Part shown: piece by piece, positions 25,701-40,700 of the stretch
Layout: each line of letters opens with the position of its first letter
How positions within the stretch are numbered: the first letter of the stretch is position 1
Made by a program: the position numbers and the translations under genes
Assembly (NCBI RefSeq): GCF_036370855.1
Contig: NC_088102.1
Location: 19,325,001-19,389,000 of the forward strand
Direction of reading: 5' to 3'
DNA from: Dromaius novaehollandiae
Taxonomy: Eukaryota; Chordata; Aves; Casuariiformes; Dromaiidae
DNA: 64,000 nt
The notes under the pieces: model-generated
The model's input: only the letters and a program-made list of their open reading frames with translations
The model's database searches: none
Told to the model about the DNA's origin: nothing

Positions 25701-28700
25701 GGCAGGTGGTGGCTGTTAAAACAGAGAGATGAATTGCAGAATTTGAAGAAATAGGGAGTGGCAAATTGGAAGCTAGAACTTCCAGATGGAAGTACTGAAT
25801 CTCCTTTGCCCAGAAAAGGAGGAGTGGTATAAGCACAGAAGGTTTCATGATATTCTGCATATATCATTTTAGCTGAATGGAGGAATTAAATACAGAACAA
25901 ACATGGAATTTAAGTTTGGATTGTTCAAGTAACTCTCCAGATCTTCTTTAAGCTTCAAACAGATCTCAAAGTAGTCTTGACTTCAGTCGACAGTAAGATA
26001 TCTAAATTTCAAGAAACTTATTCCACATCATCACAAAATTGCATAAGAATCTGAAATTTAGTCTTAGCTCTGATATATCTTCAAGACACATCTGGTGCTG
26101 TAATTGAGGCCTGTCCACACCTGGATGCTTTGCTGCTTTATTGATACTGGTATCACTACAGTAGTACAAACAACCTCAGGTGATAAAGTTTATTCTTCAC
26201 AGGCACATTATACTGCTATGGCTGTTCTCATACAGAGAGAAATTATTCTGACATGGATCACCTTTTGAGTAGCACAGTTGTATCCACATCAGTGTTGAAC
26301 TGGTATAATTGTTTTTCCAACTGATATATTAGCTAAACCTAAAGGTTAGGCAAAATTTCACTGTATGTTCAAGAGCTGATGAAGGTAGTGTGATGTCAGA
26401 TCTATCAGCACAAGCTGTTTAAAAAAGGAAAAAAAAAAGAACAATTTTTATCCAGCTGCTCAAGAGAATATATCCAAAGGATGGTCTGATCAGCTAAACA
26501 AAGGCTTGATAGGCAGCCAGGGTTTAATGGGACAGATACAAAAGCATAAATGACTCCAAGAATTCTGTGAATCAGCTGAGTCCTGGCATATCCTTATTGG
26601 CTCCGACCAGAGGTAAATTGAAGGAATTTGCTCCAAGGACTTTTTCATCCAGCAGCTCTCAACCTCAGCCTTGTGCTCTCTCATTGTGCAGTGTGTCACG
26701 GGCAATTAGGCACATAATCTGGGAAAGGAGGTGTTTTTAAATATGGTCTTTGCAAGAAAGTTTTATAATCTCTTATAATACTGGTTTTCATTTCTAAAGC
26801 AAACTGAAGACAATGCAGGTACTTGGGACATTGATATCCCCAGAGTAAACATTACATATAATACCGGTAAGAATTTTAAAATCATACTTCATATCACTGC
26901 ATTTTTCTTTAGATTGAGTTTTTTAGGATCTTTAATGTTGTTCTATAATTAATTAACTTTTCTGTGTGTTCTGCTGTGTTAAATACTGTTTCATTTTTGC
27001 TGCTACTCAAATATTGCAGATTTTTATCCCCTTACAATGATATCATACCCATTCTATAGGTGGTTGGTTTTGCTAAACTTCCTTAAAATACATATTATCA
27101 GTGTATTTTCTTTGATTTTTCATTTTTTTCGAAGACTTTGCTGGTAGGAATGCAGTTATTTATTGATGGATGAAGGTATTCATTGCTCACTATAGCAGAA
27201 ATGACTGCAGTTCAGTCTTAAAGTCTTTTTTAATAACAGTTCTCCTCACTTGAGAATTCATATCTACAGTCGCAGTGGCATATTTGGTTTCAAACTCCTG
27301 GACTTTGTTCATTAACACCCTGTTTTTTTCAGCCTCATTGCTGTTCATGTTTGTCCCTACCTGGTTTTCATATTATTTTTTTGTGCAGATTGGCTTTAAC
27401 TTTCCTAGATTCAATCCTTGATAAAGAAGTCCTTTAGATGATTTTTCAGTGCTCCTTTACGCCTGCAATCTCTCCTACTTTAGTGTCTGGTCACTTTAAC
27501 ACTTTGCTGAGTCCTGCTTCCTTACCGTTATTGCAGATGTTAAAGAAATCTGTATGGCAGTGATCGCTGTTGTTGCATTAAACGTCCTCACAGTCTAAGC
27601 TGTTGGCAGTGTACTAGCATTAGCACAGCAATAGAGACACAGAAAACCACTTCTCTGGAGTAAGCTGACATTAGGGTTAGGAGGAGTGGGACTACAGATG
27701 CAAGACAAGTTTCTAAAAATCTTTGTCACTATGCAGTTGGGCAGTTGTGAAAATGTGCAGTTGCTTTGGAGATCTTGATACTAGTCTTCTGCCTGAACTA
27801 ATCCTCAGTAGTGTGACAGGAGTCATTTTGGATAAAATTGGGCATTTGTATCTCAAAACCATTGGTGTCCCAAACACTGTCGTTTGTCACTTTCCTTACT
27901 TCATACTCTTTTACCTAACTTTCACTTGATGCAGCCAAGACATTTCCAGTGAATATTGAGAGTAAGGGAGCACTTTTATGTGTAAAATATCCAGGTATAT
28001 GACTTCTTGTATTTGTCATATTCAGCTAACTTGTTATGTGAACTGTTTAGCTCTGTATTTTTTCTAGTCAGGTGCTGGTGTCCTTGCTCAGTAATCAGTG
28101 GTTACTAAAAAAACGTTCAGTGGAGAAAGTCCTTTCTGTGAGTATCATTTTTCTACGGTATTTTATAAAACTGAAAGATTTCATTAATATTCATTTCATG
28201 TTCAAGCAGACGTTGCTCCAATAGAGGAATGGTTTGTAAAATTCAGAATGCATCATGGATTAAATATGTTTACCACAGAAGGAACATTACTGGATATTCT
28301 CAGAGGTGAGAATAAGGGAAGCCCATTTCTGTTATATGTTGAAACAGAGACTGAATTCAGAATACTATCTCAAACATCTTTCCCTTGAAACCCAGCCCCA
28401 GCCACAGGAGACTTGAAGCTGGGTTTCAGATTCTGAAGCCCTTAAGCCTAATTTTGCAGTCTTCATAGTGTTCTTTTTAATACAGGGGCATGTAAAATAT
28501 AATTTAAGAAATAAAAAAAGCTCTCTCAAATTTTACACAGATGCTTTTTGTCACTGTATATATACTAACTGCTTCAGCACAAATGTGTTTAATAAATTTT
28601 AGTTCTTCATTTTAAAAGCACAGTCTTATTTTTCAGTGATATTTTCTTTCTTGATATGTCTGTTCATGAATGTATTCTTCCTTTTGTACTAGAGGTAAAG

Positions 28701-31700
28701 CTATCTAATCAATTTATTTTCTTACATGTTTACTATACTTAACTTCCTGTCTATTACAGTTGTCATCTTAGTCCTCAAATCTGTAATGCCTGAAGACTGT
28801 TTCATATGTATACAGCTTATTTATGTTTTATCTGTGTTAAGCAGCTAGACTTTTTTCTTCCACAGAACCAATTCTTCAGTGGGAACTTGGTGAAAAAATA
28901 ACCCCTGAAGGCCTTGATGCTGTGATACCTCATGTAATGAATATCACATTGTCAGAATCTCCTTGTGCTAATGATGTGGCAGTTATTGCTCTCATCTGTA
29001 ATGCTACAGCTCGAGGTAGGTATAGATCTCTGGGCTTTCACAAATGCACAGTGACTTTGCAAGGTAGAAAGCAGTGAACATGTGAAAGAACTGATATTTT
29101 CTGAATTAGTTGTAATTTCTCAAATTACCTTCTGCAGTCAGCTGTGTTCTTCTTCTAAAATGAATTTAGCCAATGAAAGTGTCTGGTATAATGCTTTAAA
29201 TAAAATTCAGGCATAGCCAGAAATTAAATAGAAGTATATTCTCTGTATTTTCATATATTTTACATTTTATTGATATATCCTCAACCTGCCTATTGAGTTT
29301 TATTCCTTTGTTTAAAAAAAAGGCAGAGCATAAAGAAAAAAAGATCTAAAAAGGCTAGATGAAATTATCTGAACCAGGAAAGAACATTCATAAATCTAGG
29401 AATGTTTAATTTAGAAATAAATAAAGGAAGAAAAATATGATTTTTCTATAAAACAGAGAAATTGCGCAGGAAAGGCCATTGGAGCATACGCATCCAGAAT
29501 GAGGGCTCTCAGTGAAGAGTTTTTTTCTTTTGTTTTAAGGCAGGTTATCAATACTTAGACATTAGTATCTCATTATGTGTTGGGACAAAGAGTAATCTGG
29601 TTTTCGAAAGGCCTGTGTAGATTTTTATACAGACAACAGACCTGATCTCTGTTGTTCTTCTTATATCATTAGGTGGCATTCATCTCTCTGGATATGGTTA
29701 TGTACAATGTGGGCATTATTTCTGGCTTTGTTGCCTGAACTCCTTTTATAGTCAAGAGAGAGAAATAAGCATTTTTAGGGTGCAAAGTTCATCTCATGTA
29801 ACTGTAGATGGATGGCAGATAATTCAAATGTTGACATTGCTTCTCTCATAGAGGAAATGTAGACAATTTGTTCAGGTGAAGATGCTTACATGGTAGATAT
29901 TTAGGGATAAATGAGAAATTCCACCCCATCTCATGTCAGGATGAAATGTTGACTTGTCTCTCTGACATTCCTCTCAAGCCTCAAATGATTAAAAAAAATT
30001 CTCCTAACCTCCCCACATACTTCTCCCCAGATCTCCTTGCAGCTTTCCTTCTCATTTAGACAACACCTGCCACTGTCCTGTACATCATATTTTACTTTAT
30101 GTTCTGCAGACTATGTCTAAACTCCGCAATTTTTTTCTGCTAATATCACAAGATTCAGCTTTTCCTACACTTTCACAGTGTTGAAAGTCTCAACACTTTC
30201 CCTGTCTTGGTTATTACATCTTCTGTATTAGGCAAGGCCAGGGGAATCTTACATCTTCATATATGTTCAGAGTGCTGCCGCAAAATTTTTTTACACTTCC
30301 TTGCATTTCTCTACTAACTCCTTTACTGTTACTCCAAACATAAACTGCTTTTCTTTAGTATAAAGAAAAATATCTCACAATAGCTTCTCCTTACTCATTA
30401 AGAGTTTATGATATACCTATGATGCCCATGTCTCCCATAGGGTTGTTGAATTTTCTGCTGCACACTTTTTTGTTATTTCTCCAATGCTGCCCCTCACTCT
30501 TGGAAGAATTTGCAGACACTTTCAGAGCTGTCTTATTATTGTTCTTCAAATCTGTCCTCAAAGCAGTCTGCTGTACCAACAGCTCTAAAATTCAGAGTGT
30601 ATTTAGACTGCTGCTATGAGAAACCATTGCCTCTCACACCGAACAATATCTCATTGTTTCCTATCTGCAGGTATTCATTGTGTCTCTTGCTTAGATTGTA
30701 AAAGAGGGACCATTTTACTTTTTTGTTCTGTGTTTATACAGCACAAATCAAAAGGGGACATCCCAGTCCTTTAGTACAAATAATCCATTATACCAATACT
30801 GAAATTATGGGAATTACTAATAATATTTAGCATTTTTTCATAGCACTTTCCAAAAGTGCATAAGTGCTATTTTCCTCATTTTCCAGATAGACACCTGAGA
30901 CACTGAGCAGTGATATAGCTGGCTCCAGTTATTCAGTATGTTGATGGATTTTATTCCGGTATCTAACAAGTGGTCCCTGCCTTAGACTTTGTGTTGATCA
31001 TTATCCAGGTCCAGGAAAAAGTCACACTGTACAACAAGTATTATGCATCTGACTGTATTATAAAGGCTTTAAAACATCCTGTGAAAGTGGATGTGATGAG
31101 CTATTACTGGAGATAAAGGTTATGCTAGATAGTCAGTTGACAAGTAGGATGGTTGAATAAACCACAAGTCATAATGCTGGAAGAGCCCAGGGTGATCTTT
31201 TAGTCTTATGTGTACTGTAACACAGGCTATGGAGTTTTCCAGCATTACTTCTAGAGAAAAGTAATAGTTGCATTATCTCTGTCTCTCCATACTTGCTTTT
31301 CCAGGCATTGGTGAGTTCAGCCATGCCATGCAGATCAGTGGCACCTAAAAGACGTTATATTTCTACGAGTTTGAGAAAATAAGTGACTGGGTAAAAAAAG
31401 AGAGCCTATTCATGTGCCAGTGAGGGAAAAGTAGCAACCTGTGCTCATCCTTTAATAGACACTGCACAGGAGACATAAATTTTCTATCTCATGGAACTAC
31501 TTGTTTGTTGTAACACGGTGTGTTCTTTAGAGACAAATCTTTTGCCTGTCTTATTAACATGAACAATTTCAATGTTTAGCAAACTAGTCTTACATACCCT
31601 TCTATGTTCTGCTGAAATAGACTTTACAATGATACACAGGCTCTAGGGTCTGCAAGGCTAATAAAAGTGACTGCTCCCATCTAACGGCAAATGAAAGAAC

Positions 31701-34700
31701 AGCAGAAAAATAAAAGTAAATGTAATGTCTGCTTTTTTACAGCAATAATTGTAGACATATAAGAAGGTATGTTCCCAGATCCAGAGAGTTCAAAAGAAGG
31801 CCAAAATAGTCCAGCAAGGGGAAAGATAACATGAAGATAAAACTACTAAATCATTTAAAAATATTTTAAACATGCTATCTAACATTGTAACAGTACAATT
31901 TTAAATAGTGACTGAATTTTTCATCCAGTTTTTATTCAAGTTGCCTTTGAACAGAGCTTTGACCACATAGCAATTTTAGGATTTGGCCGGTTCTATTCAA
32001 ATGGTAGTATGCACTATGTGAAAAGCTTAGTAGGAACTATAGCTGATAGAAGTATTCCTGAACAAAATGTGCTCAGAGAAATGCAGAAGAGGGTAGGTAT
32101 ATGGCACAGTATAATCGGGTGTGGAAACTATTCAGTCATCACAATGATAGGAAATGAGAGGCTTCATGAGATGGTAAAGTCAAATCTTCTTCCAAATGTA
32201 CTTTTTAGTCTTTGTTTTAGTAGTTTCCATGTTGCCTTTTGGCTACAAAAAGGTGAAATCACATGACAGATATCATTTAATATTACTAGTCCAGACCCAG
32301 ATGATTTATTTGAACTGCCATATGTTCTGTTAAAATTTACACTATGTTTTTCAGAATTATTTTACAATTTCTTACACACGAATTGCAATGAAACATTGTA
32401 TTATAAAGCATCGGGGCAGAAACACAGGCAAAAGCAGTTGATAGGAATTCTTGTTGAAAATTCCCTGAGAACTTTGCGAGTTTTCATTACAAAACCTGAC
32501 ACATCCACGTGGAAAAATAGCATCTCATAGATATGAAAGGCAAAACTGTCTTGTGAGGCACCAGCATTTGATCATTAAACTCAAGGCCAGCTAAAAGTGT
32601 CTCTCTACTTACACCTTCAAACTTTGTTTTTTAGATATCTATCTGTATCTATATCGATCTCCTTCATTTGTCCCTTCCTCTTCTGTTTCTGTGCTAATAT
32701 TCTTTAACTTTTTTGCTTTAAAGTTCCATTTCCAATCTTTCTGAAAAAGACGTGTTGAGTAAAACCCTTTAAAACAAGCCCTGAGAGCAAGATGCTCACA
32801 GCTCTCTAAACTGAATGTTGCTTAGGATGTTCCTGTGAATTGTATTTGAAATGAGAACCATCTTTCCTTTTTTTTTCGTACAGTGTTAAGCATGGACAGT
32901 TTGCACTACATAATAATCAGAAGCTCCTAAAGAAGGAGGATAGGAGGAACTTCCTCAGCGAAATTCCTAAAGAAAGACTTGGGCTTGACATAATTGTTTT
33001 TCCAGTTGCAAAATAATACTGGAGCCTACTTACAGTTTTGTGTCAGAACAATTGCTGTTGATATATTTAGGTAACAAGAATCAACCTGCAGATTTGTTTG
33101 TAGATGTTAAACACAGTATGACAACAGCTAAGACACAGGAGTTTAAAATGAGCTTCATTTTTATTCCATTTGTCCCAACCAGCTTTCATTTGGATCTCAC
33201 ATACGCAACAATTCTATGAAGGAAGCAATAGAAGTCATAGAATTTCCAGACCTCACTTCTAATTTGTTCTTTTGATGTTAATAGTATTTTTACCTGAACA
33301 GAGAATGCTCTATCTGTTCTGTGCCAGAAAATATATTTCCTAGACAGGTCTAACATTAGAGGACAGATTTTTTTAAATAAATTTCCCTTTCATTTCTATG
33401 TAAATTTTGATTTTTCACTTTTCAGGTGTATATGTAGGCATTACCGACTCTGGATTTGCGTATGACAAAACAAAGTGGTTCAATATGACAAACAACCTGT
33501 GTCCCGAATGGGAGGATGGTAAATTTGGCTTCTCAGTGGTTTAGCAATGCAAATCATGTAGGGAGAAAAATGACATTTATTATACTAAACTTATAGCATT
33601 GGTGGAAAAATATATATATGTGTGTGTATATATATATATTTATACATGTATGTATTTTGGAATACCCAGACCTTCTCCACATGTGAAACAAAAGTAATAC
33701 AACTCTAAGCCAAGTATAACCTGAGAACAGGTTATACTCTAACCAATTTTGTTTAATGATTATGAGAATTCAAAAAAGAAAAAAAAAGTGGTAGTTTGTG
33801 CCTGTGAAAGCAAATGGTCAGCAAAAGTGAGCTGTGGGGAAAACTGTATAATTTGCAGTGTCAAGTAGAGTTAAGAATATTAGCTCCCAGATGCTTCTTC
33901 TAAATGTGTTTTGTATGTCTCCTTTGAGAATCAGGACTAAAGATCAGCAAGTAAGGGATTATACCCAATATTGACTGAATATTCATATTTTTACTGTCTG
34001 TCTTAGTTTATTTGGTCAGTAGTGGTTTGATTTCATCCACATTGTTTGCATGATAGCATCTGGATCACTGCATGAAGAATATTGTATTCTGTATATATAC
34101 TCAGAATTTGATAATTCAGCTGATGATTTTGATGATTCAGTTGCAGTTGTGCAGAAATTTTATATTTATTTTCTCAGTATAGTCTTGTTTTTTGGGGGGA
34201 GTGTCGATCTAAAAGAAGTTTGCTTCTGATTTCGAGGCTAGGATATTATTTAAAGACTATGTGCATGTAAAGACTTTGTGTAAGAAGGGGAATTCTTTGA
34301 TGTAGGCTAGGGGGAGCAATTTAGTCTGGATGCTTAAAAACTCTAGTAAGCGCTATTTTAGACATGGATCTTACCGTTCTGTGTCAAGCAGTTGCAGTTC
34401 TTATAGGGCAGTTGACCGCAAGGATAGTATGATCCTAAATCTGCCCAGCTGACCCCATATAGGTGTCCCTGCATGCCAGGCAACATATAGTGTGCAAGTA
34501 CTATCCAGTTTTGTATGTGGGTTACTCTGCAGGTTGGCTGTTTGCATGAACCTTGCCTCTGGTTTTGGGGGGAGCACCTGGGGGATTGTGTGAATACTCT
34601 GGGATAGACTTTAGCAATGTCAAATTATACATGAATGAAGCAAAGCAACAGTTCTTCACAATGTTCATTTTTCTCCCTCCTAAGTCTGCGATGGCCTGTC

Positions 34701-37700
34701 ACTTCTGAATATAATCTTAACGAATCACCGTTTAGTAGTGCTCACAACAATGGGCTTATTTATCAGTGAAGACCTATGCCATCCTACTGGAAAAATCCTA
34801 AAAGTATGTGAGTTTGTTTAAACACGAAGTAGCTTTTTAATCCAGTTTTGTGAAATTTTAGCCAAATAGCAAGTGAGAAATTGTAACTATTTTCTAGAGA
34901 GGTACTCTGAAAATATGACACTCTACATATTCAGTTTTCTGTTCTGTTTTCCTTCTGTGAAGGATTACTTTTTGAACCTCTCAGTAAGAGGTTATGAAAC
35001 CAGAAGTAGTGAATAAAGACAAGGAATCATGAGACAAGTGCTCATCTTCTTCTTTTTTTTTTAAAGGTACATAACTGTTTTCTAATAACATAAATTCGGT
35101 ACATGAAATTATCATATCATTGAAGTATTTCGAAGGAAGGGTGACACCAGCAGTCATTTATTTGTTATTACCTATTTATTTATTTTGGTCCTTTTATAGA
35201 AGTAAATCTTGCACTGGAAATGATGTACCATTTTATTAATTTCAAGCTGTCCCAACAGTCAAGTTTTCAAAGGATTTTGTTAATCTGAGTGATCTGAAAT
35301 CCAGTTAGCTATGCTGATTAGTTGTTCTTCATTTTGAAGATCTTTGTTCTATTTGATGTATAATCAGCATCTTTTAATCTGCATTTTAGGATGTATAACT
35401 CATTAGAAGTAGTGTGAAAGATTAGGCTCTGCTGTAAATGCATGGCTCTTGTATCTAACGTGATTTTTGAGTCATGTTCTTCATTGTATTTATTTCCTTT
35501 TAATTATTGACATATGTTTCCTTTTACATTGTAGACATTTCCTTTCAAATTAGCCCTGTCTCAAATTTTTATTTTCTTGACAGATCATTCTTTCTACAGA
35601 ACTGATTGTTCTATGTACAGAATGGGCAATTGTATTTGTCAACTGGGACACAGAATGTTGCAAATCCTCATAGTGGGTCTTTATGAGTGCTGCTGATGTT
35701 AACTGAGGCAGGATTTAGAAGCAGAGTTAATAAGGTCACCTGAAGAGAGGTTAAATTATTTGGGCTAATAAAAGGTAGACTTTCCATAAAAATAGCCTGC
35801 TTATGTTCTTAAACTCTTACAGGGACAGTAACAGAGCTGCTACGACAAAATTAACAGAGCTGTTTTGCACCATAGCACACCACTTACATTCTCCACTGTG
35901 CTTTAGTGACTTTGTCACAACTACCACAACTGTTATTCAAACTGTCGTTTTGCCTTCCATGCTGCCTGTACCCAGCAAAAGCATCTGAGGACAGAGGAGA
36001 GTCCAGAAAAACACTATCCATGCAGCAAGATGTATTGCATTTCTGTATCTCAGTACTGCATTACTGTTGAAATTGAGGAAGTCTTTGTGGGATATAAGAA
36101 AACTTGTAATTTTAGAGAGGCTAAATTTTGGTGGATTGTCATGAGGTTGCAAAAAACTCAGTCTTCATGCAAAGATCATCTTTCTGCCAGAGTTCAACCT
36201 TTCTGAAAGCGTGGTGCCACAGGAGCGTCTCCATAGGAGGTCACTAGATTTTTATTTTATTTTATTTTTTACAGAAGTAGGACAGAACTGTATTTTTTCC
36301 TGGCTCTGTCCTTAGAGATAGATGACCATTTTAGCTAATATTTTCTAAATTTTGGAAGTGTCAGCCTAGGACAGAAAGCTTGCAGGGAGAATTTCACTCT
36401 CAAGTAGCTGGTTTGGCAAAATTATGAATTTCCTATTAAAAGACTCCATATTCAGCTATCTTAATAACGAATAATGCTACTAGATCTGCTTTTACTGTGA
36501 ATTCCATGATGGCATCTTTCTGGAGTTAAGAGACCTGATGCGAAGTATCCAACCAGTTCTTTAAACTGCGTATGTGCAGTTTTATAAACACACAAATAAT
36601 GATTAAACGATGTACAGCTGTCAGATGTATAATCACAAATTTAATTCATTAAAATGAAATAAATATTCTTAAGAGTGAAATATTTGTGTACAGGAGGAGC
36701 AAGACCAGGTCCACAATGTAATGCCTCATTAAAGGATAACATTCCATTGCTGTAGTCAATGCCAATATTGCCATGTGATCCAATGATAAAAGAAAAAAAA
36801 AAATGATAAAAGAAAGAAAAGAAAAAAGAGCAAGAAAAATTGTAGATACATTGGAAAATCTCTTTTACTATCATTACAATTTGTGTGCTGTCTGTATTGT
36901 GTGCTCTTTTTATCCTTCTTCATTCTTTTTTCCTTAGTTCACTAACGTGACCTTTTGTGGCTTTGAAATGGTAAGAAACCTGGAAATATAGTCTATTTTC
37001 AAAGTTTGTATTTGCAAATCTCATTACATCAGTGAATATTTATTTGAAACTATTTCAACTCTTTGGGATAAAACAGATCAAATGTTAAACATCTTAACGT
37101 GGAGTCATTTTAGGGTAAGCTGAGATGTTAGAAAAATGCAACATTGGATTGAAACTGTGGAGTGTTTAGTGGCAGCTATTGAATTTGGCTGCGATGTTAC
37201 CAGAGGATATTCTTGTCAGATATGCACAGGGGTGTTTATAAAGAGTTTGATCAGAGTTTTGATTTTCTGTATAATCAAAATAGTTAGGTCTCCAGTGGGT
37301 GGTATCTCTGCTGTTCTTTGTTTATGTTCAGACATTTCTTTCTTGACTAGCGGAATAATCCATGTGTTATTTCCTTGGAGGTTTTTCACAGTACTGACCA
37401 GACTCAGTCTGGCTTTTCTTGAGATTAGTCAAGTTTTAGGTGACCTGGCTACATCCAAATACAATGAATCATTCATTTACCTTGCTTATTATTGAAAGTA
37501 AACTATGGTGTTATTTATAGATTTATTTATATGTCAGAGGAGATACAACCACTTTACTTATTTCTGTCTTTTTATTTCTCATAGCATGATTATTTCAGTG
37601 CAAATATATGGTATAATACCCAGTGTCTAGCTAACAGAGAAATCTATGAAGGTAAAATATTCAGATTTTAAACTTACAAGGGAAAGAAAAAAATCATAAA

Positions 37701-40700
37701 AATTATAAAGCACTTTGTAAAGTGAATTGAGTTCAGCTAACTAACCTCAGATTTGTGAAGGAATTCATATTCCATTAAACTTGCATGGAACTTGGGGACC
37801 AATCTCCCTAGTTCATGTGAACGTACCATTCTTAATTGCCAAATACCTCTTTAATTTTAGAGCTCTTTAATATCTTTAATTTTGTCCTGCTTCCAATATT
37901 CTTCCACAACTCATTATATCGGGCAAAAGGAACAGAAACCGATGATTTTGATGTGTTGGTGCAGACTATGGAAAGGCTTATTGGAAAGAACCCTGGGGCT
38001 CCTCTGCGCCCCTTAACACAGCTCTATGAAGCAATCCAGTATCTTGTTCTCATGCAGTTATTTTAGGCGGTTTGTTGCTAAGTCCACCACCTAGTGCACA
38101 GAATGCAAAAAGCACGTACTGTTACAATCAACACTGCTAAGTGACCATTGAGAAACTTTGCATTACTGAGGTGAGGGTTCTTTCTTGGCTAGTTCACGTA
38201 ACTTTCATGTAAAATGAAGTTATTCAGGTCTTGAAAGAAATTTAGGCTGTGGACAATTCAATACAGATTTAAAATATTTTAAAAGATATATGTAGATACA
38301 TAAAACATTTTATATAAGCAAGGGAAGAAAATTTCAAACACCTATATTTTCTGTTTTTTAATATTGTTTTGCATATTTATTTGAATTCAAAACAGCTACT
38401 TTTGCTGTACAGATTGCAAACAACATTTGAAAAATCCAGATCACAAGTTCTTTTTAAAAGTGTCGTGAAGTCTACTGAGGTATCCCATATCCAGAGGTTG
38501 GTATGCATATGTCCATGCAGTATAGAGTTAGCGGAAGGGAAGTATTCTTATGCCAGAATTACTCTTCATGAATACACCACCATTTCTTGTCTCATAAAAG
38601 AGATGACTAGGAAAGGACTTGACTCATGACCAGTGCAGAAAAAGGTCTAGGGAATTTCTCACAGTACAAGAAGGAAGGTACACCAGACAATTAATAGGCA
38701 GGAGATTTAAAACAAATGAAGGGAAATACTTCAGGCAAATTTAAGGAAAACAAATTCATAAATTGCTGTTGAACAGGATGATCTACATGCACTCTCTGGT
38801 CTAGAGAAGTCCCTCAACCACAAACCTGTACAGATTATACAGAAGATTATTCGATACATGTCCTAGTTCTTGTTGTTTTTCCCCATGCCCAAATGTTAGA
38901 CTAGATGGACCATTTCTCACTTTAAATGGCTATTATCTTATGTACTGAAATACACTTTTCATATCTTTAAAATAATTTTTATTATTTCACTGCATTGAAG
39001 AAAATACTGCACAGGCAATGATGTTCCTTCTAAGCTGCCCAGAAATATACCAGTAGGCATATCCATTTTATATGCACTACAGAGTCTCTATATTTAATAT
39101 TTGTGAATGTATAAAATCAATCAACTATATAAACTGGCATAAACCCTGTTTTAAAATTCTTAGCAAATAAGCTGCAATTTTTTAGAGATGATAGATTAAC
39201 GAAGATTTCGTTTATTCTAGAGGATGTTATTAGTGTCACATTCAACAAAGAGAAGTCATGGAGCCTGGTAAGAAAATGGAAGTTTTGCATTGACTTCAAC
39301 AGTATGCTGCATGGTACAAATCTGTCTGATGGTTTAATAATTTTAAGATTCCTATTTTGTGGCCATTTCTCTGTCCAAGTATTTTGAGCTTTAATATCAC
39401 TACTCCATAAATGCTGGCATATTCTATCCCAGGATTAGAAATTTAAAATTGCTGTTTAAAATTGTTTTCCAGATTTTTTTTTTATCTGATAAATTCTGGT
39501 TACTATACCCTAATAATCTTACTATATCCTAATAATCTCACTGTTAGATTGGTACTGGTAACCTCTGGCCCATTTAGAAACAAAAGGCACCAGATAGTTG
39601 TAAGTGGCTGTCTGCATGTATTTAGATGGAGATCCAGGCACCAAAATTTGAAATTCTTTATCTGAAAGAATTTATTCTACCTATAGGAAAACTTGCTTAA
39701 CTTTCACCTCCCAAGTTTTCCATTTGCTGATACCAGCGGAATGCTTAAAGTTTGTCTCTGTTTCAAATGAGTGATAGTTTCTATCCTAGTAAATGTCAGG
39801 ACCTGAATAAATCTAAGCACTGCTGAAGAGTTTTGTAGGAAGACATTCTACTCTGATACTTCTAAGCCTTTTATATCAATGGCACCAAGCTAGTTTATGC
39901 TGAGACTCTGACTTTAACTTTAGCAAACAGAATCAGAGTAAACTCAAACAAGCCCCTTCATAATGCCAAAATGCAGAATTTATCAACTGCGCATTTTCTT
40001 TCTCTCAGATGTCAACCTGCTTTTATAGTTATGATCCCTTCCATAATTGGTCAAGTTGCCTTCTGCGAAGATTCTATGGCAAAAAGAGATTTTCCAAAAA
40101 ACCAATAGCATTTCTGATTGATTATCAGCAGAATACAGGAGTCGGTATTTATAAGATTCAGGTATGTTGTGGAACCAGTGACGGTTGCTCTTGCTTTGCT
40201 TATGCATATTATGTTTATAAATTAGATTAAATTGATTATTCTTCCTTGACACTCTAACCTATCTGAACAAAGAAGGCTGAATGGTATTGGTTGGTAGTTT
40301 AGGCAAGATACTTCAGCCCAAGAGATTTTGGTGCTGTTCTCAACTCCTTCACTGTCTCCCTAGTCAGGCAAATTGCTTTGTTTCTGTGTGCATCAGTTTT
40401 CCTACTTGTAAATTGGGGCAATTTACAATACCTGAGGATTTATTCACTGTGTGAAATCCACTCTGAAGAGATGAAGAGGAGGTTTGCAGAACACAAATGC
40501 TTCTCTGGTTTGTGCTGTACTTCTGCCTGACAGAAAATTTCTCTTAAGAGTTTACACACTTTGATAACTCTGCTTCAGATGCACTAAAATTGCAAAATAA
40601 GAATGACATATTTTTCTCTTTCGTTTCTGTGCTAGTTCCTTCTTCTGGTCAAGCAACAAATCAAAAAACATTTCAGTGAGCACAATTATTTTGATGAATG

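Noticed and set aside
31929..32266. Constitutive CATSPERB exon in intron 6
   Set aside because: The human protein has no matching residues, and exon 6 joins exon 7 in frame without it. It is kept only as a low-confidence alternative exon.
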